Numbered from the stretch's first letter, positions 12,293 through 25,179 are shown. The stretch: 64,000 bases of DNA from Heterocephalus glaber (GCF_000247695.1 NW_004624751.1:21453159-21517158); one strand, 5' to 3'. Translations and numbers: made by a program. The notes: a model not told the origin generated them from the sequence alone.

Positions 12293-12765
12293 TAAGCACT
12301 AAAGAAAGGGAAAGGAAAATTAATAGGCTATGCTAAGTAAAACATTAACTTTTGTATGTAAAAAGTTATGAAATATAAAGAGACTAATGACAAATTGAGA
12401 GAAGTACTTGCAGCAGGTATAACAGGCACAGAATAACTATGCTAAATGTAGTATAAGGAGTATTTGAGGGTAGTTAGAAAGTCTTCAATGTGCCAGTAGA
12501 AAAGTGGGTAACAACTGTTAACAACTACAGAACAAAGGAACTATCCCAATGGATAAGAAACACATGAAAAATTACTTGGTAGTAGTTAAATAAATACAAA
12601 TTAAAATTATTTTTAAACAAGCAGATTTAACAATTTTTAAATGTCATAGTGTAGGTGAGACAGCCCTGTCTTCTGAGGGCCAGCAGGCAAAAATGCAGTA
12701 AGAATTCACTTTCTAAAGGTGATTTAGCAATAGATGTCATCATATTGTTTTGTAAACAAAATTCT

Positions 12766-12848
12766 GGCCTGGGGATGTAGCTCAGTGGCACCACAACTGC
12801 TTGGCAAGCACAAGGTCCTAAGTTCAATTCCCAGTACCAAAAAAAATT
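12766..12848 (+). repeat. ID-type tRNA-derived SINE
   Basis: Body about 73 bp with an A box (GTAGCTCAGTGG) and a B box (AGTTCAATTCCC), then a poly-A tail followed directly by T residues. This copy carries GATGTAGCTC, unlike the GATTTAGCTC of the copies at 51956, 53255 and 54126, which suggests an older or different subfamily. It is a retroposon, not a functional tRNA gene: the anticodon arm is not conserved. Confidence 0.85.
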
Positions 12849-13639
12849 TTTTTTAATACTTGAACCAGTAATTTATTTTTGAGATTAGAAGTGGTCATAT
12901 TCTTTTTACATAAAATTACAGTAGTTCATAATTATTCTTCTAACAAATGATTATTCTTTTTATTCCACACATAATTCTTAGGATGTATATTGCCAGATTG
13001 GGACTTGATTTCCATTTCAAGGCCTCCCTCAATGCTAATTTTAACCTGAATTCATCTTGATAAAAACATCTTTGGGACAAAAAAGAAAACACATGCAAGA
13101 TTTTCCCTGAATACTAGTTCTCCAAAGGGAAAAAAAATACCAGTAGCAAAAGATATTATACTGGTCAGAATAGGCTAAGTTATGTGGTACTAATAAATAA
13201 TCTTAAAACCTCAGTGACCTAATTTAGTAAAAGTTTATCTTTTATATTTCACATGGCCAAGTTTCCATTCATACATACATTCTGGATCACTCCAGGGAGG
13301 GAGTGGGGTGTGTAGAATCATGTACAGTTTCATAAAGCCTCTGTCCAGACATGATCCAATAACTTCTATTTCCATTGCTTGAAGCCAAGTCCTGTCCACA
13401 TAACTTTGAAATGGGCAACAAAGTCCAATCCTACAATACACCTAGAAGGAGAAAAGAACTGTTGTATTTATGAACAAGTCTAATTGTTAACATAAACATA
13501 GTCCCTGGTGAGAGAAATTTCCTCTTTAGGTTACTACAAAGTATGAGCTAATAGCTACCAGGAGATGAGAGTAGTCATTTGATCCATACCCCAAGTTATC
13601 ATTCATGAGGAGACGTGAGTTAGGGGTATAGAGATGAAA

Positions 13640-14060
13640 AGATCATCTTTATTCTCAAGAATCTTGCAGGGCAGTGGCAGGGAAAGAGGTAATGATATGC
13701 ACATAAGTAGTCACAGTGTCTTGTAATAATTGCTGGAGTGGAGGGAAGCAAAAGAACAATGGAATCATGGAGAAAGGGAAAGATTTAAGGTACATATAAA
13801 GGATATAACTGAGAGCGTTTGGTGAGTGATTAATTTCTGAGCATTAGAGACAAATCTGGGATGATTCTTAGGTATTTGATTTGATTAATTGGACAGACAT
13901 TGATAAATTAAGGGATTTCAGGGCAAGAATAGTCTTGGGAAACAGAAGAGAGAATGTATGGATTCCATTTCATCCCAGTTATCTTGAATACTGATGGGAA
14001 ATTAAAAACAGCGATGTACAGTAAGTGTTTAAGCACAGAAGTCTGGGAATGAATGCTATT
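13640..14060 (-). repeat. L2 LINE fragment (reverse)
   Basis: Degenerate wording resembles the reverse complement of the L2 3' half: GATTCTTAGGTATTTGATTT corresponds to the 'gatgcccaggtttctggc' block, followed by CATTGATAAATTAAGGG and later a membership-like GTACAGTAAG. The boundaries are approximate. Confidence 0.4.
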
Positions 14061-14339
14061 TACATTTAGCTGAACATCAACTTATAGAGTGACTACTATA
14101 TGAAGTACTTTTAAATGTGCTTTAGGTACAAAACTGAGAAGTTACATTTAGTAGATGCAAGACACCTATCAATAGACAATTATCTTGCCGCATGGTTCTT
14201 ATTGTAAGAGATGTAAAGAATGCCCTGGGAGACCAGCAGAGCAGGCTGTAGCCAACTTAGGAAGGTAATGGTTTTCACTACTCAAGGAAGTTTTCTGGAA
14301 TGTGATGTCTGAATTGAGTGTGTAAAGTTGGATAGAACA

Positions 14340-14590
14340 GTATGAAAGTTTGCAGTCTTTGGAGTTAAATTCCTAGATTAAGATCCTGGTTCCAATATTT
14401 TCTTGTGCAAATCATTAAATCTTTCTGGTCCTAATCTGTTTTCTAATCTCTCAAATAATGAACATAGTTGTTCTTTAATATCTATCTCAAGGTACTTCTG
14501 AGGATAAAATGCAACAGCGCCTATCAAGGGCAAGGTAAAACCCAGGCATACAGTACATGCTCAATAAACATCAGTTATTATGATTATTCA
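14340..14590 (+). repeat. MIR SINE
   Basis: Nearly full-length MIR in forward order: TTTGGAGTTAAATTCC, the CTTGTGCAAATCATTAAATC block, CTCAAGGTACTTCTGAGGA, and the tail TACATGCTCAATAAACATC. Confidence 0.75.
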
Positions 14591-15818
14591 CAGAGATGGG
14601 ATGGGGGAGGAGATATTAAAGACAACTAATTTAGCAAAGCAAATGTTGATGAAGTCATAACAGCAGGAATATTCATATACAGTTTTCTATTGCTAGAGTT
14701 TAAAATGGGAGGCAGGGATTGACATCAAAAAAGCCTGGAGAGACTTCCAGAGGGGAAATAACAAAGCCTTTGGAATTATTTCACAGACAGTAGTAATTGT
14801 TTACGGGTCTTAAGAAAAGGATGACCCTTTTCTGTGGTTAAACACTCTTACCAAAAGCTGTTTGGAACTGTAAAGGAAAGTAATGAAGGCTGATACACCC
14901 ATCAGGGCTACATTGAAAATTTGTAGGTCAGAAATGGATTAAGATGGAATTAAGTAATAATAGTATGGCTAGAGCTAACAGGTTGGACTTAAGAAATATC
15001 AGCCAATTTTTGTGAATGGATAAGGCCAGGCTAAGAGAGAAGGGGGGGTGGGGGTGGTTCTACCAACTGCATTTTAGAATGCAGGAAGAGAAACTTGTTT
15101 GGAGGTACCATTCTGTATTTCCAAGATTTCTAAGTGGAAGTACTCGAATAGAGTTTGGGAGAAACTTACAAATAAATAATTTGTGTGTCAATAACATGTT
15201 GTCTTCAGGCAAATTACAAAAATAAGTGAACTACAGAAACAAGTATTGAGAGGGAAGCTCATTGAGCTGAGGATAAAACGGGTGATTTCCTAAAGCATGA
15301 GGAAAAGGAGAGAAACTCATATAAGAAATTAGAAAAATTACCAAAGAGTTGTATTTTGAAGGGGAAATTCTGTTTATATGGAATCCAAGGGAGTAGTCAT
15401 TTATTTGTTTACATAACAAATATAGTAAGCATCTACTTTCCCTAGCAGTATGCCTAACAGAAACATACTCAGAAAAAACATCAAAAATGTGTACTAAAAA
15501 TTGTCTCTTACATTTAGCAAGAATGAGGTGCACTGACACCTAAGTACAAATGACTTCAAGATTGCTAAAAACAAAAGCTTGAAAGCAATAGTATAAAGAG
15601 TGAATAGTAGATGAAGAGAAAAAAGCAGTAAGATATGTTATGCATAAGTTTACGTATAAAAATAAGTTACAAAAAGAGAAGAAAGACAAGTACAAAAGTG
15701 AGAGATAGGTAGAAAAGAGAACTATGAGAAAGATAGAGGATTTACCAGATTTAGATTCAAAATGTGAAAGAAGTTGCACAGTACAAGGCAAAGTGAGAAA
15801 ACTTTTACAAATAAGGAA

Positions 15819-16025
15819 GCCCAGCATGATGGTGCATGCCTGTAATCCCAGCTACTCAAGAGGTTGAGGCAGAAGAAGCACAAAATTAAGGTCAGCCTGG
15901 GAAATTCAGTGAGTCCTTGCTTCAAAATAAAATGTAAAAAAAGTGTTGGGGATGTAGCTCAGCGGTGGGGCAGAATCAGTTCAAGCCTCCATACTAAACA
16001 AACAAACAAACAAGCAACAATAAAA
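15819..16025 (+). repeat. B1-dID dimeric SINE
   Basis: The first unit (15819-15935) is 7SL-derived B1: GCATGCCTGTAATCCCAGCT and GAGGTTGAGGCAGAAG, followed by GTCAGCCTGGG. The second unit (about 15943-15992) is ID-derived: GGGGATGTAGCTCAGCGG and a degraded B box, followed by a CAAA-rich tail. This 7SL+tRNA dimer is characteristic of several non-muroid rodent lineages and is the best single clue to the host. Confidence 0.85.
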
Positions 16026-16100
16026 GAGTAATAAGATTTATTTTAGATATTATAATTTTCAATTTTAATTTATAATTTCTATTTCTCTGCTAAGAGCTTC

Positions 16101-16165
16101 TATATTCCCATTTTTTAAAATTTATTTATTTATTTATTTATTTTTTTATATTCCCATTTTTAAAA
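16101..16165. repeat. (TTTA)n tract flanked by near-identical direct repeats
   Basis: TATATTCCCATTTTTTAAAA at 16101-16120 is repeated almost exactly at 16147-16165, with about 26 bp of TTTA units and a T-run between. This looks like a tail-only retroposition event on the minus strand with a target-site duplication, or a local slippage duplication. Confidence 0.6.
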
Positions 16166-17101
16166 ACTGTTTACCTTTACCTTATGGGGCGTACTTATAC
16201 TAGCTGCCTTAAATTCTTTATTTTGTAATTATAACATCTGGATCATCTGAAGATTAGCACTAGTTGACAGTCTTGCCTTTTGGAATTGGCCATGTTTTTC
16301 TAGCTGTTTGTAAATTGAATATACTTGATTATACCCTATACATTTAAAAACATTATGTTGTTTAGATTCTGGACCCTATTAAAATCTTTAAGTAAAGTGT
16401 TGCTTTTTGTGTTATTGCTGTTATTTGGCGTTCACAGACTACAGTGTCTGCCCTGTCTTCTGAGAACGGTTGTCTGTGCCTGTGGCAGTTCAGTTGGCAA
16501 AGCCTTTGACACCCTATTTTGGGTCTGCTGTGAACATATAGCATTCAGGGCTTAGTCAGACCTGGATGGTGTGTTAGATCAAATTCTAGTTTTCAGGGAT
16601 TTTTTGCTGTGCTTTTATGTGTCTATCCTGAGCAAGTAGAGTCAAGAGTAAGCCCTGAAGTTATATGGGTTCTTTCATAGAATCAGGGTACTACTGCCTT
16701 CTTCAACCCACTCACCTTGAACCCTTCAACCCTGTCTGGTTGGAAGGAACCCCTTTTCCTATTCTGGTGGCCAAAAATATGGAGTTTATCTTGGAGTTTA
16801 GGTGTCCATGCTAACATTACACACTGTAACTCTTATCAATGGGACAAGGCAAATTAGGGAGAGAAACAAGAAAGAAAACAGGATTTCTTTCCAGTACTCT
16901 CCTGATTATAGCAGCCCCTTTATCTAATTGCTCATGCAAAAAGGATCTATTGGAATTTAAGCTGAAAGCACTGTCCACTGATTGGGCTGCACTGGGGACC
17001 CGTCCTTAACAAGTACTGAGAGAAAAAAAAAATGACAATTTATCCCCACATTCTCTGGTTTATAGAAGTTGTGTCCCAGTCTTCTAGACAGAATGACAGA
17101 A

Positions 17102-17193
17102 TTTATTTGTTTATTTATTTTTGGTACTGGGAATTGAACTCAGGAGCTTGCACTTTCAAGGCAGACGCCAGAACCACTGAGCTGCTTCAAGTC
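17102..17193 (-). repeat. ID-type SINE, reverse
   Basis: In reverse orientation: a T/TTTA-rich tail (17102-17121), then GGTACTGGGAATTGAACTC (B box complement) and CCACTGAGCTG (A box complement). The 5' end is degraded. Confidence 0.78.
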
Positions 17194-17599
17194 TACTGTC
17201 TTGGTTCAAGTCATGAGGGGAAAAAAGGGGGGAAATGGGAAACGATTTCTCATACACTTTTTACATGGCTTGACTCCCTGCTCACTCTGCCTGCTTTTCT
17301 TTATTTTTCAGAATCTTGAGGCATATGATTTTTGTATTTTGAATAAAGATTTCAGTCATAGCAGTAGGACTAGAGTGAGCTTATTTCATCTTGGCTGCCC
17401 TGAAGTCCTAAGAAGGAGTAAGCAAAAAATAAAGAAACGCCAAGTAGTGTTGAAAATCTGAAAATGATTTGTTTGACCTGGCTCTTAGGAACTTATTTGA
17501 GATTTACACACATTCTGTGGAATACAGGGCCAGACAGGACTGCAGTGGGGGTGAGGAGTGAATGGGGAGTGGGAGTGTGAGGATAGATATAAATTATCA

Positions 17600-17995
17600 G
17601 GTTTGGCTGTAAAGGAAGTTAAGAAGAAGAGCAAGAGTCAGAAGGAAACAAGAGGAGAGATCTCCTGCAAATGGATGGAGTCCAGGAGGTGGAGGGCGAG
17701 GGGAAAGGGGATGGGAAGAGGAAGTAAGATTTAAGATATGCCACGTACAGGTACCAAATTCCCACAATGAATGTAAACATTATACATCGTAAATGAGCTA
17801 AAAATAATAACAAGAGTGAAAATGGCACAAAAGGGGATTCAGAGAGGAAGGGAGGGAAGTGAGAAAGGGACTTTAAGAAGAAACAAGCTATGTCACCTAC
17901 ATGTTAGCTACATGTACCTACCCCGCAAGGTGAATATAAACTTTATGTGCTGCAAATATGTACTAATAAAATAAAAAATCTTAAAAAGCATACAT
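17600..17995 (+). repeat. Probable LINE-1 3' UTR with polypurine tracts
   Basis: Two purine-rich tracts (about 17640-17730 and 17835-17880) are followed by ATGTACTAATAAAATAAAAAA and an A-rich end. The arrangement resembles an L1 3' UTR with its G/A tract and polyadenylation signal, but it differs from the five reverse copies elsewhere. The identification is tentative; a chance purine-rich unique sequence is possible. Confidence 0.4.
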
Positions 17996-18829
17996 GAATA
18001 TTGCAGACCGTTATAAAAGGAGGAAGGATAGAGTATGTGCCCAAAGATAAATATTGGTTGGTAGATTTGTTGGTAGCAAGATAAGATAGCTGTTCTGGAT
18101 TTTCTATTTCCCCCTGCAACATATTACATGAAACTGAGAATCAGAAAGAAGAGGAGTTAAATTTCAAGAAGAGAAATGTGCACTGATCGTCTTGCTAAGA
18201 AATACATTTAACTTCCCAGTGAAAGACGGTATGGTTGAGGAGCAGTGTAGAGGCCCAGCTTGCACCATGTAATGCTGATCTCAAAATCAAGGTCATCTAA
18301 TCCTCAAGATCAATAATTTCTTGACTTTCTGTTCTCTAGTGCCTTTTGCTTATAATCTATGTCTACAGTCCACGGTTGTGGCCACTTGCTTACCTGTGGT
18401 CATGCAGGAGTGAATCCTATCAGAGACAAGCTAAGGATGAGGGGTACCAGAGGTTAGGTCTAGTTAGAGTTTAGAGAGATAGTACACTCAAGGTTATATA
18501 GAGTCTTCTGATCACAGAGGGAAGAAGAAAGCTGAGAAAGCTGCAGTTAATAAGGAGACAAGTTTTTTAGAAGGCAGTTAATCCGTCATCAAACTGAAGC
18601 CTCTTACAAGCTGAAATGGATGATGAGTTAAATGGTTGTAATAAATCAGATCAGGAATATAAAACTGAGTGCAGCAGGATAAGTGAAGGGATACAAAGTC
18701 TAACCCTATGGGGATCTACTTGGTCATTCCTTCTCCATAAATTCTTGTACAACTCAGTGAGAATACATACTTATAAATAACAGACTTGAACCAGCTTCTC
18801 AGAATTGCTGTACTTCTAAAATCAAACTT

Positions 18830-19765
18830 CAGTATTCCATTCTCTGGCTATAATCTGCTATTCTTTACTGCTAGTATATATGCAATTCATCTTCATCAAT
18901 TTTTTTCACTCCTATCAATTATGTCACTAAAAATTGTTACTAACCGATCAGCCTGTTCTGACAACTCTTGCTTTGTTCCCATCCTGAAACAATGGCCCTT
19001 TGTTTCAGTGTCTTTTCTTTGGCACCCACAAATGTCACACTTACACATATAGCTGAAATGTCTTCAAAACAAATCACTGGTGGGACCGTTACTCATGTCT
19101 TCCACCTAGCCTCTAATTCCCACAACAACTTCACCCTCAAGATCACTGAGGCAGCCTCCTGACTAATCTCCCTCCTCATACTCTTGGTCATCACTAATAT
19201 ATTTAGAGTCAACTCTCCGCATAACAGCCAAAGTGAGCTTTAGAAAACAGAATAGATCCTGTTACTTTCCCGGTATAACCATTCAAAGACTTGCTGTTTC
19301 CACTAGGACTATGGCCAGACCCTCTTGACCAGACCCTGCTCAGCTCTTCCACTTTTGCCAAGCTAACCCTGTCCTGATTTATACTGACCTTCTTGCCATT
19401 TCTTAAAAATGCCATGCCCATTCCTACCTCAGGATAGTCACACTTGTCCTCTTTTCCCAGATCCACATACCTCCATCTCATAGAAATCAAGGTCCAAGCT
19501 CACCTCTTAGACCCTCTGTGTAAAAAAGCCCTTCCCTCTTTATTACTACCTTTGCCTTTATCCTGCTTCGTTTTTATTTATTTATTTTTTCACAGTACTT
19601 CTCACTCTCAGAAACTACATTTGTTTGCTTGCACAAGCCCACACTAAATCAGACACTCTCAAAGGCAAGACCTTATCTTGTTTGGCTACTATATCCATAA
19701 AATATAAAACAGTGCTCGGTATGCAATAGACACTGGGTAAGTATTTGGTGGAGCTGCTGAATTAT
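18830..19765 (+). repeat. L2 LINE, ~0.9 kb of the 3' region
   Basis: Long collinear resemblance to L2: CAGCCTCCTGACTAATCTCC, CATAACAGCCAAAGTGA, GATCCTGTTACTTTCC, GACTTGCTGTTTCCACT, CAAAGGCAAGACCTTATC, and the end CAGTGCTCGGTATGCAATAG. It is the longest L2 copy in the window. The short open frames inside it are relics or chance. Confidence 0.78.
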
Positions 19766-20055
19766 TAGTATGAAAGCTAACATCCTTTAAGAACATAGAG
19801 GGAGTCTGAAAGAATGTCAATGTCACTTGATGAATAACTCTACCATGTGAGGTGAAAGATGATGTATTCCGTGTTGTTACATTTAAAAATTTGCAAGAAA
19901 TCTATATTAAAAATGTGCTGTACAACTGATTCTAGAGTTGGAAGTCAATTCAACTCATGAATAGGGTGTGCAAATATCATTTGTGTTGTACTCACTTTTG
20001 CAAGAAAAATACTGTGCTATTAAAAGATAAATGTAGGTAGTTTAAGAAAAAATAA

Positions 20056-20096
20056 TTATATATATATATATACACATATATATATATATATATATC
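20056..20096. repeat. (TA)n microsatellite with CA interruption
   Basis: Alternating TA with an internal TACACATA interruption. Confidence 0.92.
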
Positions 20097-20619
20097 TCCA
20101 AATATGGCATGGTTCTTAAGGATGTGAAATTAGGGACAGGAGCAAAAAATCCAAATATATAGCTATTTTGAAAATTTTTTTCACTAAAACTATGTTGCTT
20201 TATGCAATGTCCAGCATTTTAACCCACTCCATATATTCCAATAGGAAGGCCCCAAATATATCCTGTTCTTTCTGCTTTCTAGAGAGAAAAGAAGAAGATT
20301 TAGCTGGTATTAGGTAGCAGATCTTGGAAAAATGTGATATAACTGGAAAATGAAGGGGCTGATGACAGCCTCAGTTTCTCTATTTAACTAGATATCTGTG
20401 ACCATGAAGGATTCTCCAAGCTCCCTGATTTTACAAATACACAAAAGTCTCCTGCGAGTGGTTATGTGGATCAGCCAGTGCTTTCCCATTGCCATTAAGC
20501 CTATGCACATTAGGTTGGCTTGATAAAGAAGCCAAAGTGACTGCCCTTCATATCATTAAGTTTTAAACTCTGCCAGCTCTGAGGATCCATCGATAGCGAC
20601 ACATAACCTTGAGTATAAG

Positions 20620-20744
20620 GCAGGGCTTTTCCAGTTGTGGTCGCCAGGCTATCATCATCTTGCAACCTATTAGAAATGTAAATTCTTGAGCTCCACTGCA
20701 CAGCAGTCTGGTTGTAACAAGCCTTTCAGGTGATTCTGATGTAG
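20620..20744. mobile_element. MER5A-type hAT (Charlie) fossil
   Basis: Contains CTATTAGAAATGTAAATTC, then CTCCACTGCA, then CAAGCCTTTCAGGTGATTCT. These correspond in order to the MER5A blocks 'ttgttagaaatgcaaattc', a GGCCCCACCC-like centre, and 'caagccctccaggtgattct'. It is a non-autonomous DNA transposon remnant, long inactive. Confidence 0.7.
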
Positions 20745-21137
20745 AAAGGCATGTATTGTTGTACACAAATAAATTCGGCAGTTCAGGTGCTGACATGTAG
20801 ATCTGAAGTAAGTGCTAAAAGGATACAGAGGAGAAAAGGCTGAGTGTCTGGGACACTTGGAGCTCATCTCATGAACAGGCATTCAGACAACGTGAAGGTC
20901 TTCCCAGAGGTGGCCAGGCAGGGAGATCCATCCCAAGGCAATGGTCCAGTGGGGCAGAGGTAACAGAAAACCTTCTCTTCCTAGACATCCTCCCTTCTCC
21001 ACAATGCCAAATGTGACTTTGGTGCAGAAGAGGACTGAGCAAGTGTAGAGATGGAATAGCAAAAATTAGTGCCCAAAAGATGTCTGACTGTGCCTGTAGA
21101 AGGGCTATATTTGCTTAGCCCAGTATTAGAAAAATAG

Positions 21138-21244
21138 TTTTTTGTTTGTTTGTTTGTTCATTTGTTTTTTGGTACCAGAGATCGAACTCAGGACCTTGCA
21201 CTTGCGAGGCAGGCAGTGGCACCACTGAGCTAAATCCCGGGCCC
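21138..21244 (-). repeat. ID-type SINE, reverse, with short target duplication
   Basis: T/TTTG tail at 21138-21170, body 21171-21244. Reverse-complemented, the body reads GGGATTTAGCTCAGTGG (A box) and GAGTTCGATCTC (B box), so it belongs to the GATTTAG subfamily. TAGAAAAA at 21126-21133 and 21245-21252 is the likely target-site duplication. Confidence 0.85.
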
Positions 21245-21259
21245 TAGAAAAAGAATTTT

Positions 21260-22270
21260 AAGCCAATTAAATTAACAATTAGTAATTTAGACATTTAAAA
21301 AACTTAATTTCAGCTTTTTGTCCTAATTTTTTATTTTTTAAAGAAAAGAAATGAATAAATTCAGCAACATTTCCACATGACAATAATTTACCGATGCTCA
21401 CAGCAGCTGCTGCCTTCTGTTGGGTCACATTTTGCCCACAATCCCCACCACTCCTTTTTATATCCACAGTAACCTTGGATTATTCTTTTCATACAGTAAA
21501 TAAATTACTTTCCATTTTCATGTTGAAACCAAAGGTGAGGAAAATTCAGGAAGAACCAAGTGTTCTGTCTTTCAAAACAAATGAGAAAGAGCATATTGGA
21601 GAATAGGGGGGTGTTATTTATACATGTTTGATAATCATTACAAAGAAACAAACAAAATGTAATAGGAGAGAAAATTAAAAAATGATCAACTTCAAAAGAC
21701 TTCATGAATTAGGTAAAAACATAAAAGGTATTGAAGAATGAATAGGAGTTTTCCAGATGCAAATTTACCTCTTTGGCAGTCATCCATTGTATAAAACATG
21801 GGATGTGAAGCAATTTATCATTTTGGACATGTGTGCCTTTTTCTATAATTAAAATAAATTGATAATCTCTCATCATAGGGTCACATATATGGCTATGTAG
21901 TTTAAGGCTACATTTTAATTACCCAGGCCTGAGGCTCTCCTCGAGCCCAAGGGTACCAAGAAGTCCTTTTAATAAGGAATTAATGCTCAGGGCCCATTGC
22001 AAAGCTACAACCACTCATTTGAAGATGAAGAGTGGGAGATGCACTCCATAAATCAAAAGCCTCAGGAAAAAATAGTTAACCCAACATGTTCTGAATTTTC
22101 CTATGCTTCCTTAAGGGGGCTCATTATGAATGAATACTTTGCTAGGTCACTGAAATATTTAAAGGAAAGAAGCAAGACATCAGAACCTAACTTATGTGCA
22201 TGTATATGTGTGCTTTTCAAACCAGCACGTTCCTTAAAAAGGGTAAGGCAAAGTAGCATTCCTTAAGAAT
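21260..22270. other. Unique sequence, nothing recognised
   Basis: AT-rich, without a recognised repeat or gene. Short open frames on both strands show no domain. Confidence 0.35.
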
Positions 22271-22274
22271 TGTC

Positions 22275-22610
22275 ACTAGTCAGAAGCAGAGGCGCCTATT
22301 GGTTCTCCTGCCAGCAGCTAATTGAGTAGTTTTCCCCTCCAGGGCCAGTCCTAGCTGTCATCCTAATGTGGGGGTAGCAGCTCAGACCTAGATGTGGACA
22401 GATTCCCCTCGGGGTGTCCTGTGATGGGGCTGCACAGTCCAGGCCAAGGGCGGCATGGGAGAGTTGAGGCACAGCTGTGGGAGAGGCTGCTGTGCCAGAG
22501 ACACTCACAGCTCCGCTCAGCCTGGTCTGCCTGTGTGTTTGTCCTCAAATGCTCTGTGACCAGACAGAAAGTGTGACGGTGTCCCCCATAGCTGGAGGCC
22601 TGGAAAGAGG
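22275..22610. other. GC-richer unique block
   Basis: A locally GC-rich segment with mirrored open frames on both strands, which is what GC-rich noncoding DNA gives. There is no TATA box, splice-like organisation or recognised domain. It could be regulatory or an eroded CpG-poor island; I cannot distinguish these. Confidence 0.3.
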
Positions 22611-23094
22611 ATGTAAGTGTGATTACTACCGACAGTGAACGGAGTATCCCTGTCAGAGCTGGTGGTGGAGATGCAGCTTTTAGATCCCAGGTACCTTGGT
22701 TCCCATCCCAGAAAATTTCTCCTCAGGAACTGATTAGTCTTTCAAACAAAATGTCCTTACTGGCCAAGTTGTTTCTCCCTCTTTTATTTCAGTTCCTCGA
22801 CCCTAAAACACAAAGACAGATGGTAGTTTAGATGTGAAATGTTTGCTGGACAATGTAAAGGAGGAGAAAGAATGTCCAAAGGTCTTTGCCAGCATCTTCA
22901 TCTTTGCTTGTGCAGACAGAGCAGGGACTGACTGGGAGAAGAGAAGGTGAAACTATGTGCGCCATCACCTGCGATCTGCATGTAGCCAAAGATAGACTAC
23001 TGTTGGAGATTGTGCTGGTGAATCCCGATTGTAAAGTTAACTGGATCAAGAGACTGCTGGAGAAGTGACTGGATTGTTAGGGCACTAACTTCAT

Positions 23095-23398
23095 GCACGG
23101 ATTAACCCTAGTAGCTACTAAGGGGGTAGGGCCTAGTTGAAGAAAGAAGGTCACCAGGGGCATGACCTTGAGGACTACATTTGATCCCTGACCTAGTTCT
23201 CTTGAGTTGTTCCCATGCTCTTTGCTTCCCAGATGCCAAGAGGTGGATAACTTTCCTCCACCATGCCCTTCTGCCTTGGAACCAGCTAACCGTGGACTGA
23301 ATCCTCTGAAAACATGAGCCGAAAATAAACCTTTCCTCCTTTAAGTTGTGAATTTCAGATATTTTGCCACAGAGACAGGACAGCTGACTTACACAGAG
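23095..23398 (+). repeat. ERVL-MaLR solo LTR (rodent MT/ORR1/MLT-like)
   Basis: The 3' half matches a rodent-type MaLR LTR: CACCAGGGGCATGACCTTGA, CCGTGGACTGAATCCTCTG, the polyadenylation region AAATAAACCTTTCCTCC, and the end ACAGCTGACTTACACAG. The 5' end is uncertain. These are old non-autonomous LTR retrotransposons with no coding capacity. Confidence 0.75.
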
Positions 23399-24284
23399 GA
23401 TAACCCTAACTTCACTCAAAGTGGTTCATGAGAAATGCCCATTAACCACCAGAATGGCATCTACATTTATGTCGATGGAGATCAGACATAGATCCAGGAA
23501 TAATATAAGAATACAAGATAACATTAAAATTTAAAATAAAAAAAAATTATATAGCCCACTAGGCTGCAGTCCCAACCTTCTTGTGCTTGTCTCCTGAACC
23601 ATCCTGGTTCATGCATCCTTCATGGTCCTTTGGTCTGAGAACGCACACACTGCTCCAAATGGAAGCCTGTATTTAGCAATTTATTTCAAGTTGTCAGCTC
23701 TGAAACCTTTCCCTGAGTATGTGTAATATAATGCAATTATCGAACTATAATTATCTTTATATGTAACCGAGTCCCCAATAAAATCTCTTCTTTTTCCCCA
23801 TAAGTTCAACCCATATTCATTAAGCAGTTATATGCCAGGCAATATTCTAAGTACAAGGAGTACAGAAGTAAGGGGAGGACACAGGGAACAAAGAAACAAC
23901 GGAAGCAATAATTCCCATTACCAACTGCTGTGATGTAATAGTCAGTCAGAGGCAAAGCAGAGTCAAAAGTGGCTCCAGAGGGAGCTTTGGAGGGCTGGAC
24001 CTTAGGTAAGAACATCCTAGAAAAGAAAATGTTAAAAGGAGAAGAGAAAGCTCACCTTCATCATCTACATCCTTCCTGTTCATCTGAGCAAGGGGGAGGT
24101 CACTGGGGACCATCATGGGAATACATCAGTGGAATAGTGCAACAAAAGTCTTTCTGGGGGATGACAAAATAAAAACGCACACTTTCTGTTTTAGTCATCT
24201 TGTACCAATTTTTCCTTTCATTGCCTAACATATAATAGATATTTAACAATCATTAACAGAATATATGAATTCCTTGGTCCTCTA

Positions 24285-24500
24285 GCTCAGCCCATGTAGA
24301 ATGGAGTTTAGATTTGTACACTGTTACAACCTATGTTAGCATCTTTCACAGCAATTGCAGTATCAATTTATTTACATGAATATCTCTCTCTACCAGACCA
24401 AATGTTCCTTGGGGGAGGTGGGTTTATCATATTCATTTTTACACTGTTTTTGGAACGCAGTGCTCATTTAAGAAATAAGTATTAGACATGAGTATTTATT
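24285..24500 (+). repeat. L2 LINE 3' fragment
   Basis: Contains CAGACCAAATGTTCCTTGGG, a variant of the L2 'agactgtaagctccttgagg' block, then a CACTGTTTTTGGAACGCAGTG segment. Just upstream, 24215-24260 resembles a second L2/MIR tail (CATATAATAGATATTTAAC). Confidence 0.45.
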
Positions 24501-24709
24501 AGATGATAACATTAGCTTCATTTGTCCCCAAAATTTGCTAGAATTTTTAGGCCATACAGATGAATACTCGAAGCAGAGGTCATAGAGAAAGGACATTTAA
24601 AGCAAAGCTAGACCTTGGACAATACATTAAGAAATTTGTAAATGAAAGACATAAAAGTAAAGTTTAAAGTGGTTATTTTCAGGAATCAAATTCACAAGCT
24701 GAGATTTAT

Positions 24710-24945
24710 CATAGGAATAGTATCATTAGCATAGGAATAGTATCTAACATTTAATAAATGCTTCTTTGATAGACATTGTGATAAATACATACATGAATTA
24801 CTTCAATTTTCAGAAAAATTATACTAGGTAGCTAACATTTTTATTCCCATTCTAAAGATGAGGAAACTAAGGCTTGGAGAAAATTTAAACTTGCCAGAGT
24901 TTACACAGATTATCCTATCTGTGACTTAGGAACTTGACGTTTTCT
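24710..24945 (-). repeat. MIR SINE, reverse
   Basis: The segment TCCCATTCTAAAGATGAGG followed by AAACTAAGGCTTGGAGA is the reverse MIR core. A TAATAAATGCTTC tail precedes it at about 24755. A small tandem duplication (CATAGGAATAGTATC, period 20) sits at its edge. Confidence 0.75.
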
Positions 24946-25029
24946 TATTGTGCTCTTCTGCTTTTAGCTAGAACTTTTGAAATATAATTTTTAATGATGT
25001 GGATGGGTAAAATACTTCACTCAATCCTT

Positions 25030-25140
25030 ATTACAATTTTTAATATTTATTTTAAATTATATTTATTTATATTATTTATAATATATAATATAGTTATATT
25101 ATATATAACATTATATTATATTTATATTATTTTTTATCAT
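25030..25140. repeat. AT-rich low-complexity tract
   Basis: Irregular TATTTA/TATAATA sequence, almost free of G and C. Confidence 0.85.
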
Positions 25141-25179
25141 CTAAAATTACAGTCTCAACAATAACAATAACAAGTGAGG

